Positions 1-9,195 of a DNA stretch of 64,000 nt are shown here, piece after piece. Positions within the stretch are counted from its first letter, which is position 1. Every line of letters starts with the position of its first letter. The position numbers were made by a program, and so were the translations under genes. The notes beneath the pieces are model-generated. The model did not search any database, had not been told where the DNA came from, and was given only the letters and a program-made list of their open reading frames with translations. The DNA is from Pelagicoccus albus (GTDB taxonomy: Bacteria > Verrucomicrobiota > Verrucomicrobiia > Opitutales > Opitutaceae), in NCBI RefSeq assembly GCF_014230145.1, contig NZ_JACHVC010000013.1, positions 868,001 to 932,000 of the forward strand, given 5' to 3'.

Positions 1-2
1 TA

Positions 3-1229
3 CCTCTCTTCCTTCTTTTTGGCGGAAGAAAAATACAGCGCCTCACTCGCGACAAAAAATCTCTCCGGCTCCATCAGCTCACCCCCAACGATGATTCCAT
101 CTCAGTATCCCCTTTTGGTCTGGTGGCAAAAGGCAACTCTACCCAATTCATACCCAACGCCACCGAAGCCTATCGGATCCTCATCGAATCTATTCAAAAC
201 GCAAAAGAGTCGATCGACATAACGACGTTCATCCTGAGCCACGACGTCGTGGGACGACGAGTGGTCAAAGAGCTTTCCAAGAAAGCGAGGGAAGGCGTGA
301 AAGTGCGACTCCTGTTGGACGCCCTCGGATCTTGGGGCAAAAAGACCTTGTACATTCTAGACCTCGAAAAGGCAGGAGGGAGAATTGAACGTTTCATGCC
401 CGTCTTTCCCATCGCATTTCCGGGCGCTTCAAATCTGAGAAACCACCGCAAGATCGCTTTGTTCGACAAATCATCCGCTATCATCGGGGGAAGGAACATC
501 GGCCGTGAATATATGGGGCCCACTCCTTCCCAACGACGCTGGGAAGATTTCGGCGTCAAGATCGAAGGGCCAGCCGTATCCGCGCTCAACACCATCTTCG
601 AAGAAGACTGGGCGTTCGCGTGTCGTAAAAAAGGATACACTGCAGAGAAGCAGCCCACCATCCCCCCTGCCCCGACCGGAGATTCGACGATCGAAATAAT
701 GGCGAGCGGACCGGATACCCCCGGAGACCCTCTTTACGAAAAGGTACTGGCGAGTATCCAAGATGCGGAACATTCCATAACCATAGTCACACCCTACTTC
801 ATTCCCGATGAAGTTCTGCTCCGCTCGCTCACCGTAAAGGCTCGCACTGGTCGAAAGGTCACCATCATCATCCCCCTTCGATCCAACCACAAAATAACTG
901 ACCTCGCCCGCAACGCCTATCTGCGCGAATTGCACGAAGTCGGAGCGACCATACTCGCCTACACACCCAAAATGCTTCACGCCAAGGCTATGCTAATCGA
1001 TGACCAGATGGCGATGACCGGCTCCGCCAATATGGATCTAAGAAGCCTGTTTGTGAACTTCGAGGTAGCGGCCTTCTTCTATTCGCCAAACGACATCAGA
1101 GAAGTTAAAAACTGGATACAGTCGATCAAAAGAAACTGTATCGAACAGAGCTCGGAAGTGCTTTTCCACAAGAGACACTTTCGCGGCATTGCCGAAGATT
1201 TAAGCCGACTGATCGCTCCTTTGCTTTAA
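3..1229 (+). CDS. cls: Cardiolipin synthase / phospholipase D family protein (5' end outside window)
   Basis: Makes cardiolipin by transferring a phosphatidyl group between phosphatidylglycerols at the inner membrane. Two HKD motifs are visible: HRKxxxxD with its His codon at 444 and HAKxxxxD with its His codon at 978, each followed by the usual G-G/S-x-N stretch. The reading frame is open to the window edge, and its first visible residues (PLFLLFGGRK) resemble the end of the second N-terminal membrane helix of ClsA-type enzymes. A GTG at 123 is therefore probably internal and the real start lies upstream. The visible 408 codons fit a normal 470-500 residue enzyme missing only its membrane anchor. 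Converges on cimA across a shared hairpin terminator. Confidence 0.88.
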   Translation, partial: PLFLLFGGRKIQRLTRDKKSLRLHQLTPNDDSISVSPFGLVAKGNSTQFIPNATEAYRILIESIQNAKESIDITTFILSHDVVGRRVVKELSKKAREGVKVRLLLDALGSWGKKTLYILDLEKAGGRIERFMPVFPIAFPGASNLRNHRKIALFDKSSAIIGGRNIGREYMGPTPSQRRWEDFGVKIEGPAVSALNTIFEEDWAFACRKKGYTAEKQPTIPPAPTGDSTIEIMASGPDTPGDPLYEKVLASIQDAEHSITIVTPYFIPDEVLLRSLTVKARTGRKVTIIIPLRSNHKITDLARNAYLRELHEVGATILAYTPKMLHAKAMLIDDQMAMTGSANMDLRSLFVNFEVAAFFYSPNDIREVKNWIQSIKRNCIEQSSEVLFHKRHFRGIAEDLSRLIAPLL

Positions 1230-1233
1230 AACA

Positions 1234-1266
1234 AAAAAGTCCGCCTCGTGTGGCGGACTATATTTT
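1234..1266. terminator. Bidirectional rho-independent terminator between cls and cimA
   Basis: An 8-bp perfect stem AGTCCGCC/GGCGGACT (1238-1245 with 1252-1259) with a 6-nt loop. It is preceded by an A-run and followed by ATATTTT, so it can end transcription from both sides of this convergent pair. Confidence 0.85.
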
Positions 1267-1280
1267 AAAAAGTGAAGAGC

Positions 1281-2861
1281 TTACTTCGTATCATCGAGAA
1301 GAATCTTATAATCGATCGCGTCTCGAATGGCCTGCCAGCTCGCTTCGATTATATTGTTCGAAGCTCCAACTGTACCCCAGAGTTCCTCACCATCTGAAGA
1401 CTCGATAAGCACGCGCGTCTTTGCTTCCGCTCCTTCCTTCGAGTCCAAGATACGAACCTTGTAGTCCTTTAGCACCATATCCTTAAGGTTCGGGAAAGCA
1501 TCTCCCAAAGCGACTCTCAGAGCTTTGTCGATCGCGCCCACCGGGCCGGGATCCTCCGCCACCACATAGCGAGGTTCTCCGTCCACCTTGACCTTAATTG
1601 TGGCCTCGGAAATTGGATCTTCTTCTTTGCGACGCTTTTCAACGATAACCCGGTAGCCTTCGAACTCGAAGTGAGATTTGCGCTTGCCGGTGAGCTTATC
1701 CAAAAGCAAACGGAGCGATCCGTCGGCAGACTCAAATTCGTATCCATTAAACTCCAGCTCCTTGAGCTTCTCAATGATAACCTTGGTCTCTGGAGAATCA
1801 CGATCGAGATCGAATCCCAATTCCTGAGCCTTCATGAGCAAACTGCTGCGACCCGCCATGTCCGAAACAAGTACACGCTGCTTGTTTCCAACCTTGGTGG
1901 GGTCCACGTGTTCATAGCTATAGCTCACCTTCTTCGTTGCATCCGCATGAGCTCCCCCCTTGTGAGTGAAGGCGGACAAACCGACAAACGGAGCTTTTCC
2001 GTCGTGTTCGAGATTGGCCAAATCGGCGACGAACATGGAGAGTTCACGCAAACGCTTCAAGTGCTTCTCGCAATTGAGTGGGTTCCCCATCTTGAGGGAA
2101 ATGTTTGGGATGATGGTAGTTAGATTCGCATTACCAACGCGTTCTCCGTATCCGTTGAAGGTGCCTTGCACCAAAGTCGCTCCCGCTTCGACTCCACCAA
2201 GCGAAAGAGCCACACCTAAACCAGAGTCGTTGTGGCAATGCACCCCTACCGCTACTTCAGGGAAACGCTCGACCACCGCTTTGGTGATCTCTTGCAATTC
2301 ACTGACGAGCTTGCCCCCATTGGTATCGCAGAGAGTTAGATTATCTGCTCCACCGCGAACAGCCGCCTCGAGCGTCTTCATCGCGTAGTCAGGGCTATCC
2401 AAATATCCGTCGAAGAAATGCTCGGCGTCGTAAATTACCTCACGCCCACTCTCCTTCAGGAAGCGGACACTGTCCTCGATCATAGCAAGGTTCTCCTCCG
2501 GAGCTACTCGAATAACCTCTGTAACATGGAGGAGCCATGTCTTACCAAAAATGGTTACGACTGGTGTGCACGCATCGATCAATGTCTTGAGTTGGGGATC
2601 TTCCTCCGCCGCAAGATTCGCCCGACGAGTCGAACCGAAAGCCGCCAGCTTAGCATGCTTGAGTTTAAGCTTTTTAGCCTCTTCGAAGAAGGCCATGTCA
2701 CGAGGGTTGGATCCAGGCCATCCGCCTTCAATGTAGTCGATACCAAACTGATCGAACTTCTCCGTAATTCGGAGCTTATCCGTCACAGAAAAGGAGACGC
2801 CCTCGCCTTGGGTGCCGTCTCTCAACGTGGTATCGTACATGAATATTGTTGGCTTGCTCAT
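1281..2861 (-). CDS. cimA: Citramalate synthase (2-isopropylmalate synthase family)
   Basis: Condenses pyruvate with acetyl-CoA to (R)-citramalate, the first step of the threonine-independent route to 2-oxobutyrate and isoleucine. The 526-residue protein starts with the DTTLRDG motif of the LeuA/HMGL TIM barrel (residues 10-16), followed by GGWPGSNP, the metal-binding HCHND (His208 and His210), GYGERVGNAN and a C-terminal LeuA dimer/regulatory domain. GGWPGSNP and the overall length match the citramalate synthase branch rather than classical LeuA. Last gene of the minus-strand run serA-plsY-hom-lysC-thrC-cimA, 67 bp after thrC. Being beside the threonine genes, it gives the cell a second 2-oxobutyrate supply. 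Isopropylmalate synthase is the less likely alternative. Confidence 0.88.
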   Translation of the reverse strand: MSKPTIFMYDTTLRDGTQGEGVSFSVTDKLRITEKFDQFGIDYIEGGWPGSNPRDMAFFEEAKKLKLKHAKLAAFGSTRRANLAAEEDPQLKTLIDACTPVVTIFGKTWLLHVTEVIRVAPEENLAMIEDSVRFLKESGREVIYDAEHFFDGYLDSPDYAMKTLEAAVRGGADNLTLCDTNGGKLVSELQEITKAVVERFPEVAVGVHCHNDSGLGVALSLGGVEAGATLVQGTFNGYGERVGNANLTTIIPNISLKMGNPLNCEKHLKRLRELSMFVADLANLEHDGKAPFVGLSAFTHKGGAHADATKKVSYSYEHVDPTKVGNKQRVLVSDMAGRSSLLMKAQELGFDLDRDSPETKVIIEKLKELEFNGYEFESADGSLRLLLDKLTGKRKSHFEFEGYRVIVEKRRKEEDPISEATIKVKVDGEPRYVVAEDPGPVGAIDKALRVALGDAFPNLKDMVLKDYKVRILDSKEGAEAKTRVLIESSDGEELWGTVGASNNIIEASWQAIRDAIDYKILLDDTK

Positions 2862-2928
2862 AATAAAAATCGTTACGCGACACAGCTGTCAGGCCCGTCG
2901 TAGTTAAAGTTGATCCGTCCTGCAGGGC

Positions 2929-4287
2929 TTATTGTTTGGACCGAATGAATGCCTTGATCGACGCTTCGTCGGGATCCACGGAGAACTTCCGAATCTCTTT
3001 AGACTTGAGCGCTTCTAGGCTGGGATGAGTCGGTTCGACGCCGGTGCAATTTGCCACCACGTCGGGGAATTTCGCTGGATGAGCAGTCGAAAGCACCACC
3101 GCTGTTTCAAGTTTATCCAAATCCTTAAAACCACACGCAGTATGAGGATCAGCAGTGTAACCGTATTCGCGATACACTTCGGAAATGGTCTTGGCGATTT
3201 CCTCGTCGTCCATGCGAGTACTGGTCATGAACTCCGTGATCGCCATTCCACCAACCTGGAAACTTCCGTCTTTCTTGAAGCTTTCCATGATCTCACGAGT
3301 CATTTCGGCATTGCCGCCCAATGAGAAATACAAGAATCGCTCGAAATTAGAGGCCACTTGGATGTCCATCGACGGCGCGTGGCTGGGGAGTACTTCACCT
3401 AGCGAATAGTCTCCCGCATCAAAGAAGCGGTGCAAAATATCGTTCTGATTCGTGGCGACACGGAAGCCGTCCACAATCATCCCCATACGAGAAGCCATCC
3501 AGCCTGCCAATACGTTGCCGAAATTGCCGGTCGGAACTACAAAAGTCGCTCGCTCGCGTCGGTCAGCTGGCAACTTCAAGTAAGCGTAAATGTAATACAC
3601 GCACTGGGCCAGTATGCGGGCTAGATTGATAGAGTTAACAGCGGAGAGATGAACTTCCTGACTAAACTCCTTGTCTCCAAAAACGTCTTTGAGAGCAGCT
3701 TGGGCATCGTCGAAACTTCCTTTGATGCAAAGCGGGAATACGTTTTCCTCCTCCAAGCAAGTCATCTGCCGCTCCTGCAAAGGCGAAACACGGCCATCTG
3801 GATACAAGATGAAAATGTTTACGCCCTTTTTGCCGAGCAACCCACTTATCGCAGCTGCACCGGTGTCTCCAGAGGTGGCTCCAAGCACATTGATGCTCTC
3901 GCCGCTCATGGCGACCTGACGTTCATACAGGCAACCTAGCAACTGCAGTGCAAAATCCTTGAAAGCTAAGGTAGGACCATGAAACAGCTCCTGCACATAG
4001 AGCTTATCACTCAGCTTAACCAACGGTGCGTGCTCTTTGTGGTCAAATCGGCTATAGGCCTTCTCTACCAAAGACTTCAGCTCATCCGCTGGAATATCGG
4101 TGGCGAAATGCTTGAAAAACTCGTAGCACAGTTCCGGATACGATAGTCCCTCCCAGGTAGGAATCTCCTGACTCAGGTCCGGCATTGATTCGGGCACGAA
4201 CAAACCTTTGTCCGGGGCAAGCCCGATTTTGACCGCTTCCGAAAAAAGATGCGGCTTAGTCTGACCTCTGGTGCTTACGAATTTCAC
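2929..4287 (-). CDS. thrC: Threonine synthase
   Basis: PLP enzyme converting O-phosphohomoserine to L-threonine, the last step of the pathway. The PLP lysine is in FKDFALQ (Lys110), with the N-terminal TRG start and GATSGDTGAAA phosphate-binding motif of the long, E. coli/yeast-type threonine synthases. The 452-residue length fits that subgroup. The gene starts only 6 bp after lysC, so the two are almost certainly cotranscribed, and hom lies just upstream. Together they run aspartate to threonine, apart from asd and thrB, which are not in the window. Confidence 0.93.
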   Translation of the reverse strand: MKFVSTRGQTKPHLFSEAVKIGLAPDKGLFVPESMPDLSQEIPTWEGLSYPELCYEFFKHFATDIPADELKSLVEKAYSRFDHKEHAPLVKLSDKLYVQELFHGPTLAFKDFALQLLGCLYERQVAMSGESINVLGATSGDTGAAAISGLLGKKGVNIFILYPDGRVSPLQERQMTCLEEENVFPLCIKGSFDDAQAALKDVFGDKEFSQEVHLSAVNSINLARILAQCVYYIYAYLKLPADRRERATFVVPTGNFGNVLAGWMASRMGMIVDGFRVATNQNDILHRFFDAGDYSLGEVLPSHAPSMDIQVASNFERFLYFSLGGNAEMTREIMESFKKDGSFQVGGMAITEFMTSTRMDDEEIAKTISEVYREYGYTADPHTACGFKDLDKLETAVVLSTAHPAKFPDVVANCTGVEPTHPSLEALKSKEIRKFSVDPDEASIKAFIRSKQ

Positions 4288-4293
4288 CGCTTT

Positions 4294-5520
4294 TTAAGCC
4301 TCCGCTTTATCCAAACCAAACGCGGTGTGAACGGCGCGAACCGCTTCTTCAGCGCCCTCTTCGTCAATAACGACGGAGATCTTGATTTCAGACGTACTGA
4401 TAATCTGGATATTCGACTTAACGTCAGCCAGGGAAGCAAACAGCTTGCTCGCTACTCCTGAATGGCTCCGCATACCGATGCCTACTACGGAGAGCTTAAC
4501 GACTTCACCAAAAACCGCGACCTCGCCGCCACCCAACTCGTTAAGCACTTTCTCGACCGCGTCGAGCGAGCGCTTCGAATCGTCACGAGTCACGGTAAAA
4601 GTCAGATTCGCTACGCCGTTGCGACCGATGTTCTGTACGATCATGTCCACACAGACGTTCGCTTTGCCAAGTGCTTCGAAAATCTGGGCGGCAGAACCAG
4701 GCTTATCTGGAATGTTGCTGACCATGATTTTGGCTTGGTTGCGATCGAGAGCGACGCCGCGTACGACGACATCTTCCATTGAGCTTACTTCCTGTTTCAC
4801 GATTGTGCCTGGGATTGAGGTGTCAAAACTGGATCGTACTTCGAATACGACATTGAACTTGTTGGCAAATTCGACCGAACGGGCCTGCATCACCTTGGTA
4901 CCGAGACTCGCCATCTCGAGCATTTCTTCATAGCTGATCTCCTGGATCTTGCTAGCCTTGGGAACGATACGCGGGTCAGCCGTGTAAACGCCATCCACAT
5001 CGGTATAGATTTGGCAAAGGTCAGCATTCAGGCCGCTGGCAAGAGCGATGGCCGAAAGGTCAGAGCCTCCTCGTCCCAAAGTCGTTGTCGTTCCCTCATC
5101 GTTTACGCCTTGGAAGCCTGCCACGATCACGACGCTGCCCTTGCCCAAAGCGGCTTCGATCCGCTCGCAATTCATGCTGACGATGCGAGCTCTGGTATGG
5201 GCGAGGTCGGTTTTGATACCGGCCTGAGCTCCCGTCATCGAGATCGCCTCAATGCCGAGCGAATGAAGAGCCATGGCAGTCAACGCGATAGTCTCTTGCT
5301 CGCCAACAGCCAACAAAACATCCATCTCGCGCTCGTCTGGTTGCTCATTGATGGCCTTGGCCCGAGCGATTAGCTCGTTGGTCACACCCGATCGAGCGGA
5401 TACCACGACAGCGACTTGGTGCCCTTTCTCGACATCCTCTCTGATGATGTTCGCTACATTCTTGATGCGGTCTACATCCCCTACAGAGGTCCCGCCAAAT
5501 TTCTTTACTATCCGAGCCAT
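4294..5520 (-). CDS. lysC: Aspartate kinase
   Basis: Phosphorylates aspartate, the committed step to lysine, threonine and methionine. The N-terminus carries the KFGGTSVG motif of the amino-acid kinase fold, later GRGGSDLSA and TDVDGVYTADPR. Two ACT domains occupy about residues 265-408 and are the usual sites of feedback inhibition by lysine and/or threonine. At 408 residues it is a monofunctional enzyme, not fused to homoserine dehydrogenase. It lies between hom (30 bp upstream) and thrC (6 bp downstream), consistent with one operon. Confidence 0.94.
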   Translation of the reverse strand: MARIVKKFGGTSVGDVDRIKNVANIIREDVEKGHQVAVVVSARSGVTNELIARAKAINEQPDEREMDVLLAVGEQETIALTAMALHSLGIEAISMTGAQAGIKTDLAHTRARIVSMNCERIEAALGKGSVVIVAGFQGVNDEGTTTTLGRGGSDLSAIALASGLNADLCQIYTDVDGVYTADPRIVPKASKIQEISYEEMLEMASLGTKVMQARSVEFANKFNVVFEVRSSFDTSIPGTIVKQEVSSMEDVVVRGVALDRNQAKIMVSNIPDKPGSAAQIFEALGKANVCVDMIVQNIGRNGVANLTFTVTRDDSKRSLDAVEKVLNELGGGEVAVFGEVVKLSVVGIGMRSHSGVASKLFASLADVKSNIQIISTSEIKISVVIDEEGAEEAVRAVHTAFGLDKAEA

Positions 5521-5550
5521 TTCAGTGCGCTTCCAATAATTGAATACAGC

Positions 5551-6867
5551 TTAGCTTTCGAAGCTGCTGATGGGCATGGTGAATGGTTTGCCCTTCACGT
5601 TCGAGCTTTCCTCCAACGCTTTAACGGCGTCGAGAATCGCTTGTTCCGTTGTCATGTGAGTGGTCATGATCAAGGTCGCGTGGTCAGCGCTTTCGTCTAC
5701 TTCCTTTTGCGTAACACTCGCTAGACTCACTTCGAATTTTGCCAACAAGGAAGCAACCTCGGCCATGACACCCGGCTTGTCCTCCACTTGCAGCCTGACG
5801 TAGTAGCGGGATTGTATTTCCTCAGGTTCCGCGAGTTCGATCAAATCACCTCCTTGCGGTGCCGGATCGACAAACTTAGACCCTCCTTGCACAAGCGATT
5901 TAGCTCCGTCCACGATATCAGCGATAACAGCGCTGGCTGTAGCGTCCCGACCGGCCCCTGGGCCAATGTAAACCGTTTCTCCAACTACATCGCCGATGAT
6001 AGACACTGCGTTGAAAACACCATCAACACTTCCAAGTACATATTTCTTGGATACAAGCGTTGGCAGAATCGAGATGTAGAGTTTGCCGGAGGCATGAGCC
6101 ACATCGATTACCGCCAGTAGCTTGATCGCGTAGCCGTTCTCCTTGGCGAAGGAAATGTCCGCCTGAGTGACCTCTGATATGCCCTGCACAAGTATGTCCT
6201 TGTACGGAACCCAGCGGCCGTAAGCGAGGTAAGCGAGCACCACTGCCTTGTGAGCCGTGTCGATACCATCCACATCGAGGGATTCGTCTGCCTCCGCATA
6301 ACCCAACTTTTTGGCCTGAACGAGGATGTCCTGATAGGATGCTCCCTCTTTCGTCATCCGAGTGAGCATGTAATTGCAGGTACCGTTTAGGATCCCGTAG
6401 ATGCTGCTGAAGCGATTGATCACCAAGCCATCCTTGATCGCTTTGATCACCGGAATTCCGCCGGCCACACTAGCTTCGAAAAGCAACTGGCCGTTTCCTT
6501 TTTTCGCAGCTGCGAAAAGAGCTTCACCATGATCGCAGATCAAAGCCTTATTGGCGGATACGACAACCTTGCCCGCTTCGAGAGCAGCCATGGTCACATC
6601 AAGAGCGAGCCCAGTGCCACCCATCAGTTCGCAAACGACATCGATTTCCGGATCGCGAGCGATCGAGAGCGGGTCGGTCGTCAGAGTAGATTCGTCGAAA
6701 TCGTAATCGCGCTTCTTGCTCGTATCACGAACTGCGATACGAGTCACTTTAACCTTCGCGCCTAACTGGACGCCGAGATCCTTTTCTCTTTTCTGCAGGT
6801 GGTTAAATACCCCCTGCCCCACGACACCAAAGCCGCACAGTCCCACTGATATTACGCGGTCACTCAT
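5551..6867 (-). CDS. hom: Homoserine dehydrogenase
   Basis: Reduces aspartate semialdehyde to homoserine with NAD(P)H. The N-terminal GFGVVGQG dinucleotide-binding motif, the NGTCNYMLTRM signature, the DESLDVDGIDTAHK active-site region (lysine donor) and a C-terminal ACT domain (about residues 355-438) are all present. At 438 residues it is the normal Gram-positive-type length with a regulatory ACT domain. Its start codon directly abuts the plsY stop, which suggests translational coupling. Confidence 0.94.
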   Translation of the reverse strand: MSDRVISVGLCGFGVVGQGVFNHLQKREKDLGVQLGAKVKVTRIAVRDTSKKRDYDFDESTLTTDPLSIARDPEIDVVCELMGGTGLALDVTMAALEAGKVVVSANKALICDHGEALFAAAKKGNGQLLFEASVAGGIPVIKAIKDGLVINRFSSIYGILNGTCNYMLTRMTKEGASYQDILVQAKKLGYAEADESLDVDGIDTAHKAVVLAYLAYGRWVPYKDILVQGISEVTQADISFAKENGYAIKLLAVIDVAHASGKLYISILPTLVSKKYVLGSVDGVFNAVSIIGDVVGETVYIGPGAGRDATASAVIADIVDGAKSLVQGGSKFVDPAPQGGDLIELAEPEEIQSRYYVRLQVEDKPGVMAEVASLLAKFEVSLASVTQKEVDESADHATLIMTTHMTTEQAILDAVKALEESSNVKGKPFTMPISSFES

Positions 6868-7470
6868 CTACTTCTTTGCAAATTTATTTTCTTCGCCCTT
6901 CAGAAGGCGAACGATGTTTTCCTTATGCCTCACCACCACAAGTAATCCGAGTGCGAGAGAGACCCAGGTAAGTGTCGCTGGAGAACCAACGACTAGATTA
7001 GTGATCGGCAGGCTGATCGCCAAACAGATGGATGCGAGCGATACATACCGGCTGGAATAAAAAACCGCCAACCACACCAAGACGCCTACCAGTGCAGCAA
7101 TATACATTAGGGCTACGACTCCGCCGAGCATTGTCGCAACTCCCTTGCCTCCTCTGAATCTTGTGAAGAGAGAAAACGAATGTCCTAGGACCGCGAATAC
7201 AAGTCCGATCAAACCATAGTGGAAAGACTCGCCTGCCAAAAGGATTGGCCAACCTGTCGCCACGAATCCCTTGATCGCATCGAGCAAGAAAACGATGTTG
7301 CCCGCCTTCTTGCCCACGCATCGCTTCACGTTGGTAGCGCCTGGGTTTTTGCTGCCGACACTGAAGATATCGACCCCATTCGCTTTCGCCACCAAATAGC
7401 CAAAAGGCAGGGAACCAATGAGGTACCCTGCTCCTGCGGCGCTGAGCGCGACTATTAAGTCGATAGACAT
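6868..7470 (-). CDS. plsY: Glycerol-3-phosphate acyltransferase PlsY
   Basis: Membrane enzyme that moves an acyl group from acyl-phosphate to glycerol-3-phosphate, the first step of phospholipid synthesis. Signature loops are present: GSKNPGATN, GHSFSLFTRFRGGKGVAT and the C-terminal RHKENIVRLLKGEE. Several hydrophobic segments give the usual five-helix topology in 200 residues. It sits between serA (20 bp) and hom (0 bp) in an amino-acid operon, an odd partner whose connection is probably just shared growth-rate control (inference). Confidence 0.93.
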   Translation of the reverse strand: MSIDLIVALSAAGAGYLIGSLPFGYLVAKANGVDIFSVGSKNPGATNVKRCVGKKAGNIVFLLDAIKGFVATGWPILLAGESFHYGLIGLVFAVLGHSFSLFTRFRGGKGVATMLGGVVALMYIAALVGVLVWLAVFYSSRYVSLASICLAISLPITNLVVGSPATLTWVSLALGLLVVVRHKENIVRLLKGEENKFAKK

Positions 7471-7490
7471 TCGTCCTATTCGATAGATTC

Positions 7491-9089
7491 CTACAAGTGG
7501 ACGATTTTCGCCTGCTTGATGGCTTCGATGGCTTTGATCTCAGCGATCGCTTGAGCACTTGGTTCACTATCCAAGCAAGCGATGTTCAAAGCGATACCGC
7601 CGACTTCGTTGCGGCTGAGGGACATAGCAGCGATGTTAACGCCATCCTTGCCAATGATGTTACCGATCTTGCCCACGATTCCAAGCTCGTCGCTGTTGGC
7701 GATAACCAGCATGCAACCGTGTGGCTCGACTTCGACTTCGCGACCGTTGATTGCCACGATGCGAGGAGTATTGCCCTTGCCGATCAAGGTACCTTCAGCA
7801 GACACCTTTTCGCCATTTACGCATTCGGCTTCGACCTTGATAAGCTCTACGTAGTCGGTCTCTTCCGAAGACTTGAGAACATCAACCGGCAGACCGAGAC
7901 GCTCCATGATAACAAGCGCGTTAACGAAGTTAACGTTGCTGCTAACATCCTTCAGGAAGCCCTTCAAAATGCCACGAGTCAAAGAGTTGGCGTCGAGATC
8001 GACGACCTTGCCCGAATAAGTGATCTTAACCTTGGACACCTTTTCAAGAGCGAGTTGGTGTACCAGCGAACCGAGAGCCGAACAGAGCTCGAGGTAAGGG
8101 CCAACCGTCTTCAGAGTCGCTTCGTCGAGAGACGGCATGTTGATCGCGTTGCGGATTCCTCCACCACGCAAAACGCTGGTCACGCTTTCTGCGATTTCCA
8201 ATCCCACGCTTTCCTGAGCCTCTTCAGTGGAAGCGCCCAAGTGCGGAGTGAGGTTAAGATTCTTTTGTGAACGGAATGGGTGATCTTCCGCAGGAGGCTC
8301 GCTAGTATACACGTCCAAACCGGCTGCCGCGACCTTGCCGCTTTCGAGGCCTTCGAGCAGAGCGTCTTCGTCGATGATTCCGCCGCGAGCGCAATTGAAG
8401 AGGCGGACACCGTCCTTCATTGTAGAGATCGCATCCTTGTTGATCATGCCGCGAGTCGCATCGGTGAGTGGCATGTGAACGGTGATGTAGTCGGATTCAC
8501 GGAAAAGCTTATCGAGCTCGACTTGCTTAACGCCCATGGCTTCCGCCTTGGTCGCAGACAAATAAGGATCGTAGGCCAAAACCGTCATACCAAAAGCCTT
8601 GGCACGCTTGGCTACTTCAGCGCCGATACGGCCCATACCGCAAACGCCAAGCGTCTTTTTGAACAGTTCGCTGCCGCCGTAGATTTTACGGTCCCAACGA
8701 CCTTCGCGCATCGACTGGGCCGCTTGAGCCACGGGACGTGCTCCGCAAAGCATGTGAGTAAAAGTAAGCTCCGCGGTGGCAATCGTGTTGCCGCCCGGAG
8801 TGTTCATCACGACCACTCCGTAGTCTGTAGCCGCTTCGGCATCGATGTTGTCGACCCCTACACCAGCACGACCGACAGCCTTCAGAGTCGGGGCAGCCGC
8901 TTCAAATACTTCCCGATTTACCTTGGAATCGCTGCGCACGATGATTGCGGCCGCGCCCTTAGCGAGCTCGAGGAATTTGGAATAGTCTTCTTTGAAGGTG
9001 CCGTAGGCTTCTACGACTTCAAATCCTTCCTGTTGCTTCAGGAAGTCGACTCCAATTGACGAGATTTTGTCTGCTACTAGGATTTTCAT
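7491..9089 (-). CDS. serA: D-3-phosphoglycerate dehydrogenase
   Basis: Oxidises 3-phosphoglycerate to phosphohydroxypyruvate, the first step of serine synthesis. The 532-residue long form has the substrate domain, the NAD domain (GVCGMGRIGAEVAKRA), GRAGVGVDNID, the LTPHLGAST histidine, an ASB intervening domain and a C-terminal ACT domain that normally senses serine. The ATG at 9089 is chosen because MKILVADKIS is the conserved N-terminus; the frame is open further to a TTG at 9128 but the extra 13 residues are unlike the family. First gene of the minus-strand amino-acid run. Confidence 0.94.
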   Translation of the reverse strand: MKILVADKISSIGVDFLKQQEGFEVVEAYGTFKEDYSKFLELAKGAAAIIVRSDSKVNREVFEAAAPTLKAVGRAGVGVDNIDAEAATDYGVVVMNTPGGNTIATAELTFTHMLCGARPVAQAAQSMREGRWDRKIYGGSELFKKTLGVCGMGRIGAEVAKRAKAFGMTVLAYDPYLSATKAEAMGVKQVELDKLFRESDYITVHMPLTDATRGMINKDAISTMKDGVRLFNCARGGIIDEDALLEGLESGKVAAAGLDVYTSEPPAEDHPFRSQKNLNLTPHLGASTEEAQESVGLEIAESVTSVLRGGGIRNAINMPSLDEATLKTVGPYLELCSALGSLVHQLALEKVSKVKITYSGKVVDLDANSLTRGILKGFLKDVSSNVNFVNALVIMERLGLPVDVLKSSEETDYVELIKVEAECVNGEKVSAEGTLIGKGNTPRIVAINGREVEVEPHGCMLVIANSDELGIVGKIGNIIGKDGVNIAAMSLSRNEVGGIALNIACLDSEPSAQAIAEIKAIEAIKQAKIVHL

Positions 9090-9195
9090 CGGAAAAAAAG
9101 AGTGCCCATCAAAAGTGATGCCTTTCAAAAAGCAAATATAGAATAGACTGCTTTTAGTCCCCCATTTCCGAGGGGAAGCGAGTCGTGAGAGCCTA

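Noticed and set aside
123-1229. GTG at 123 as the start of the cardiolipin synthase
   Set aside because: The frame is open to the window edge and encodes the end of a membrane helix and GRK typical of the ClsA N-terminus, so the gene starts upstream.
6998-7567. 189-codon minus-strand frame over plsY
   Set aside because: Out-of-frame shadow of plsY and the serA end; Arg-rich and without motifs.
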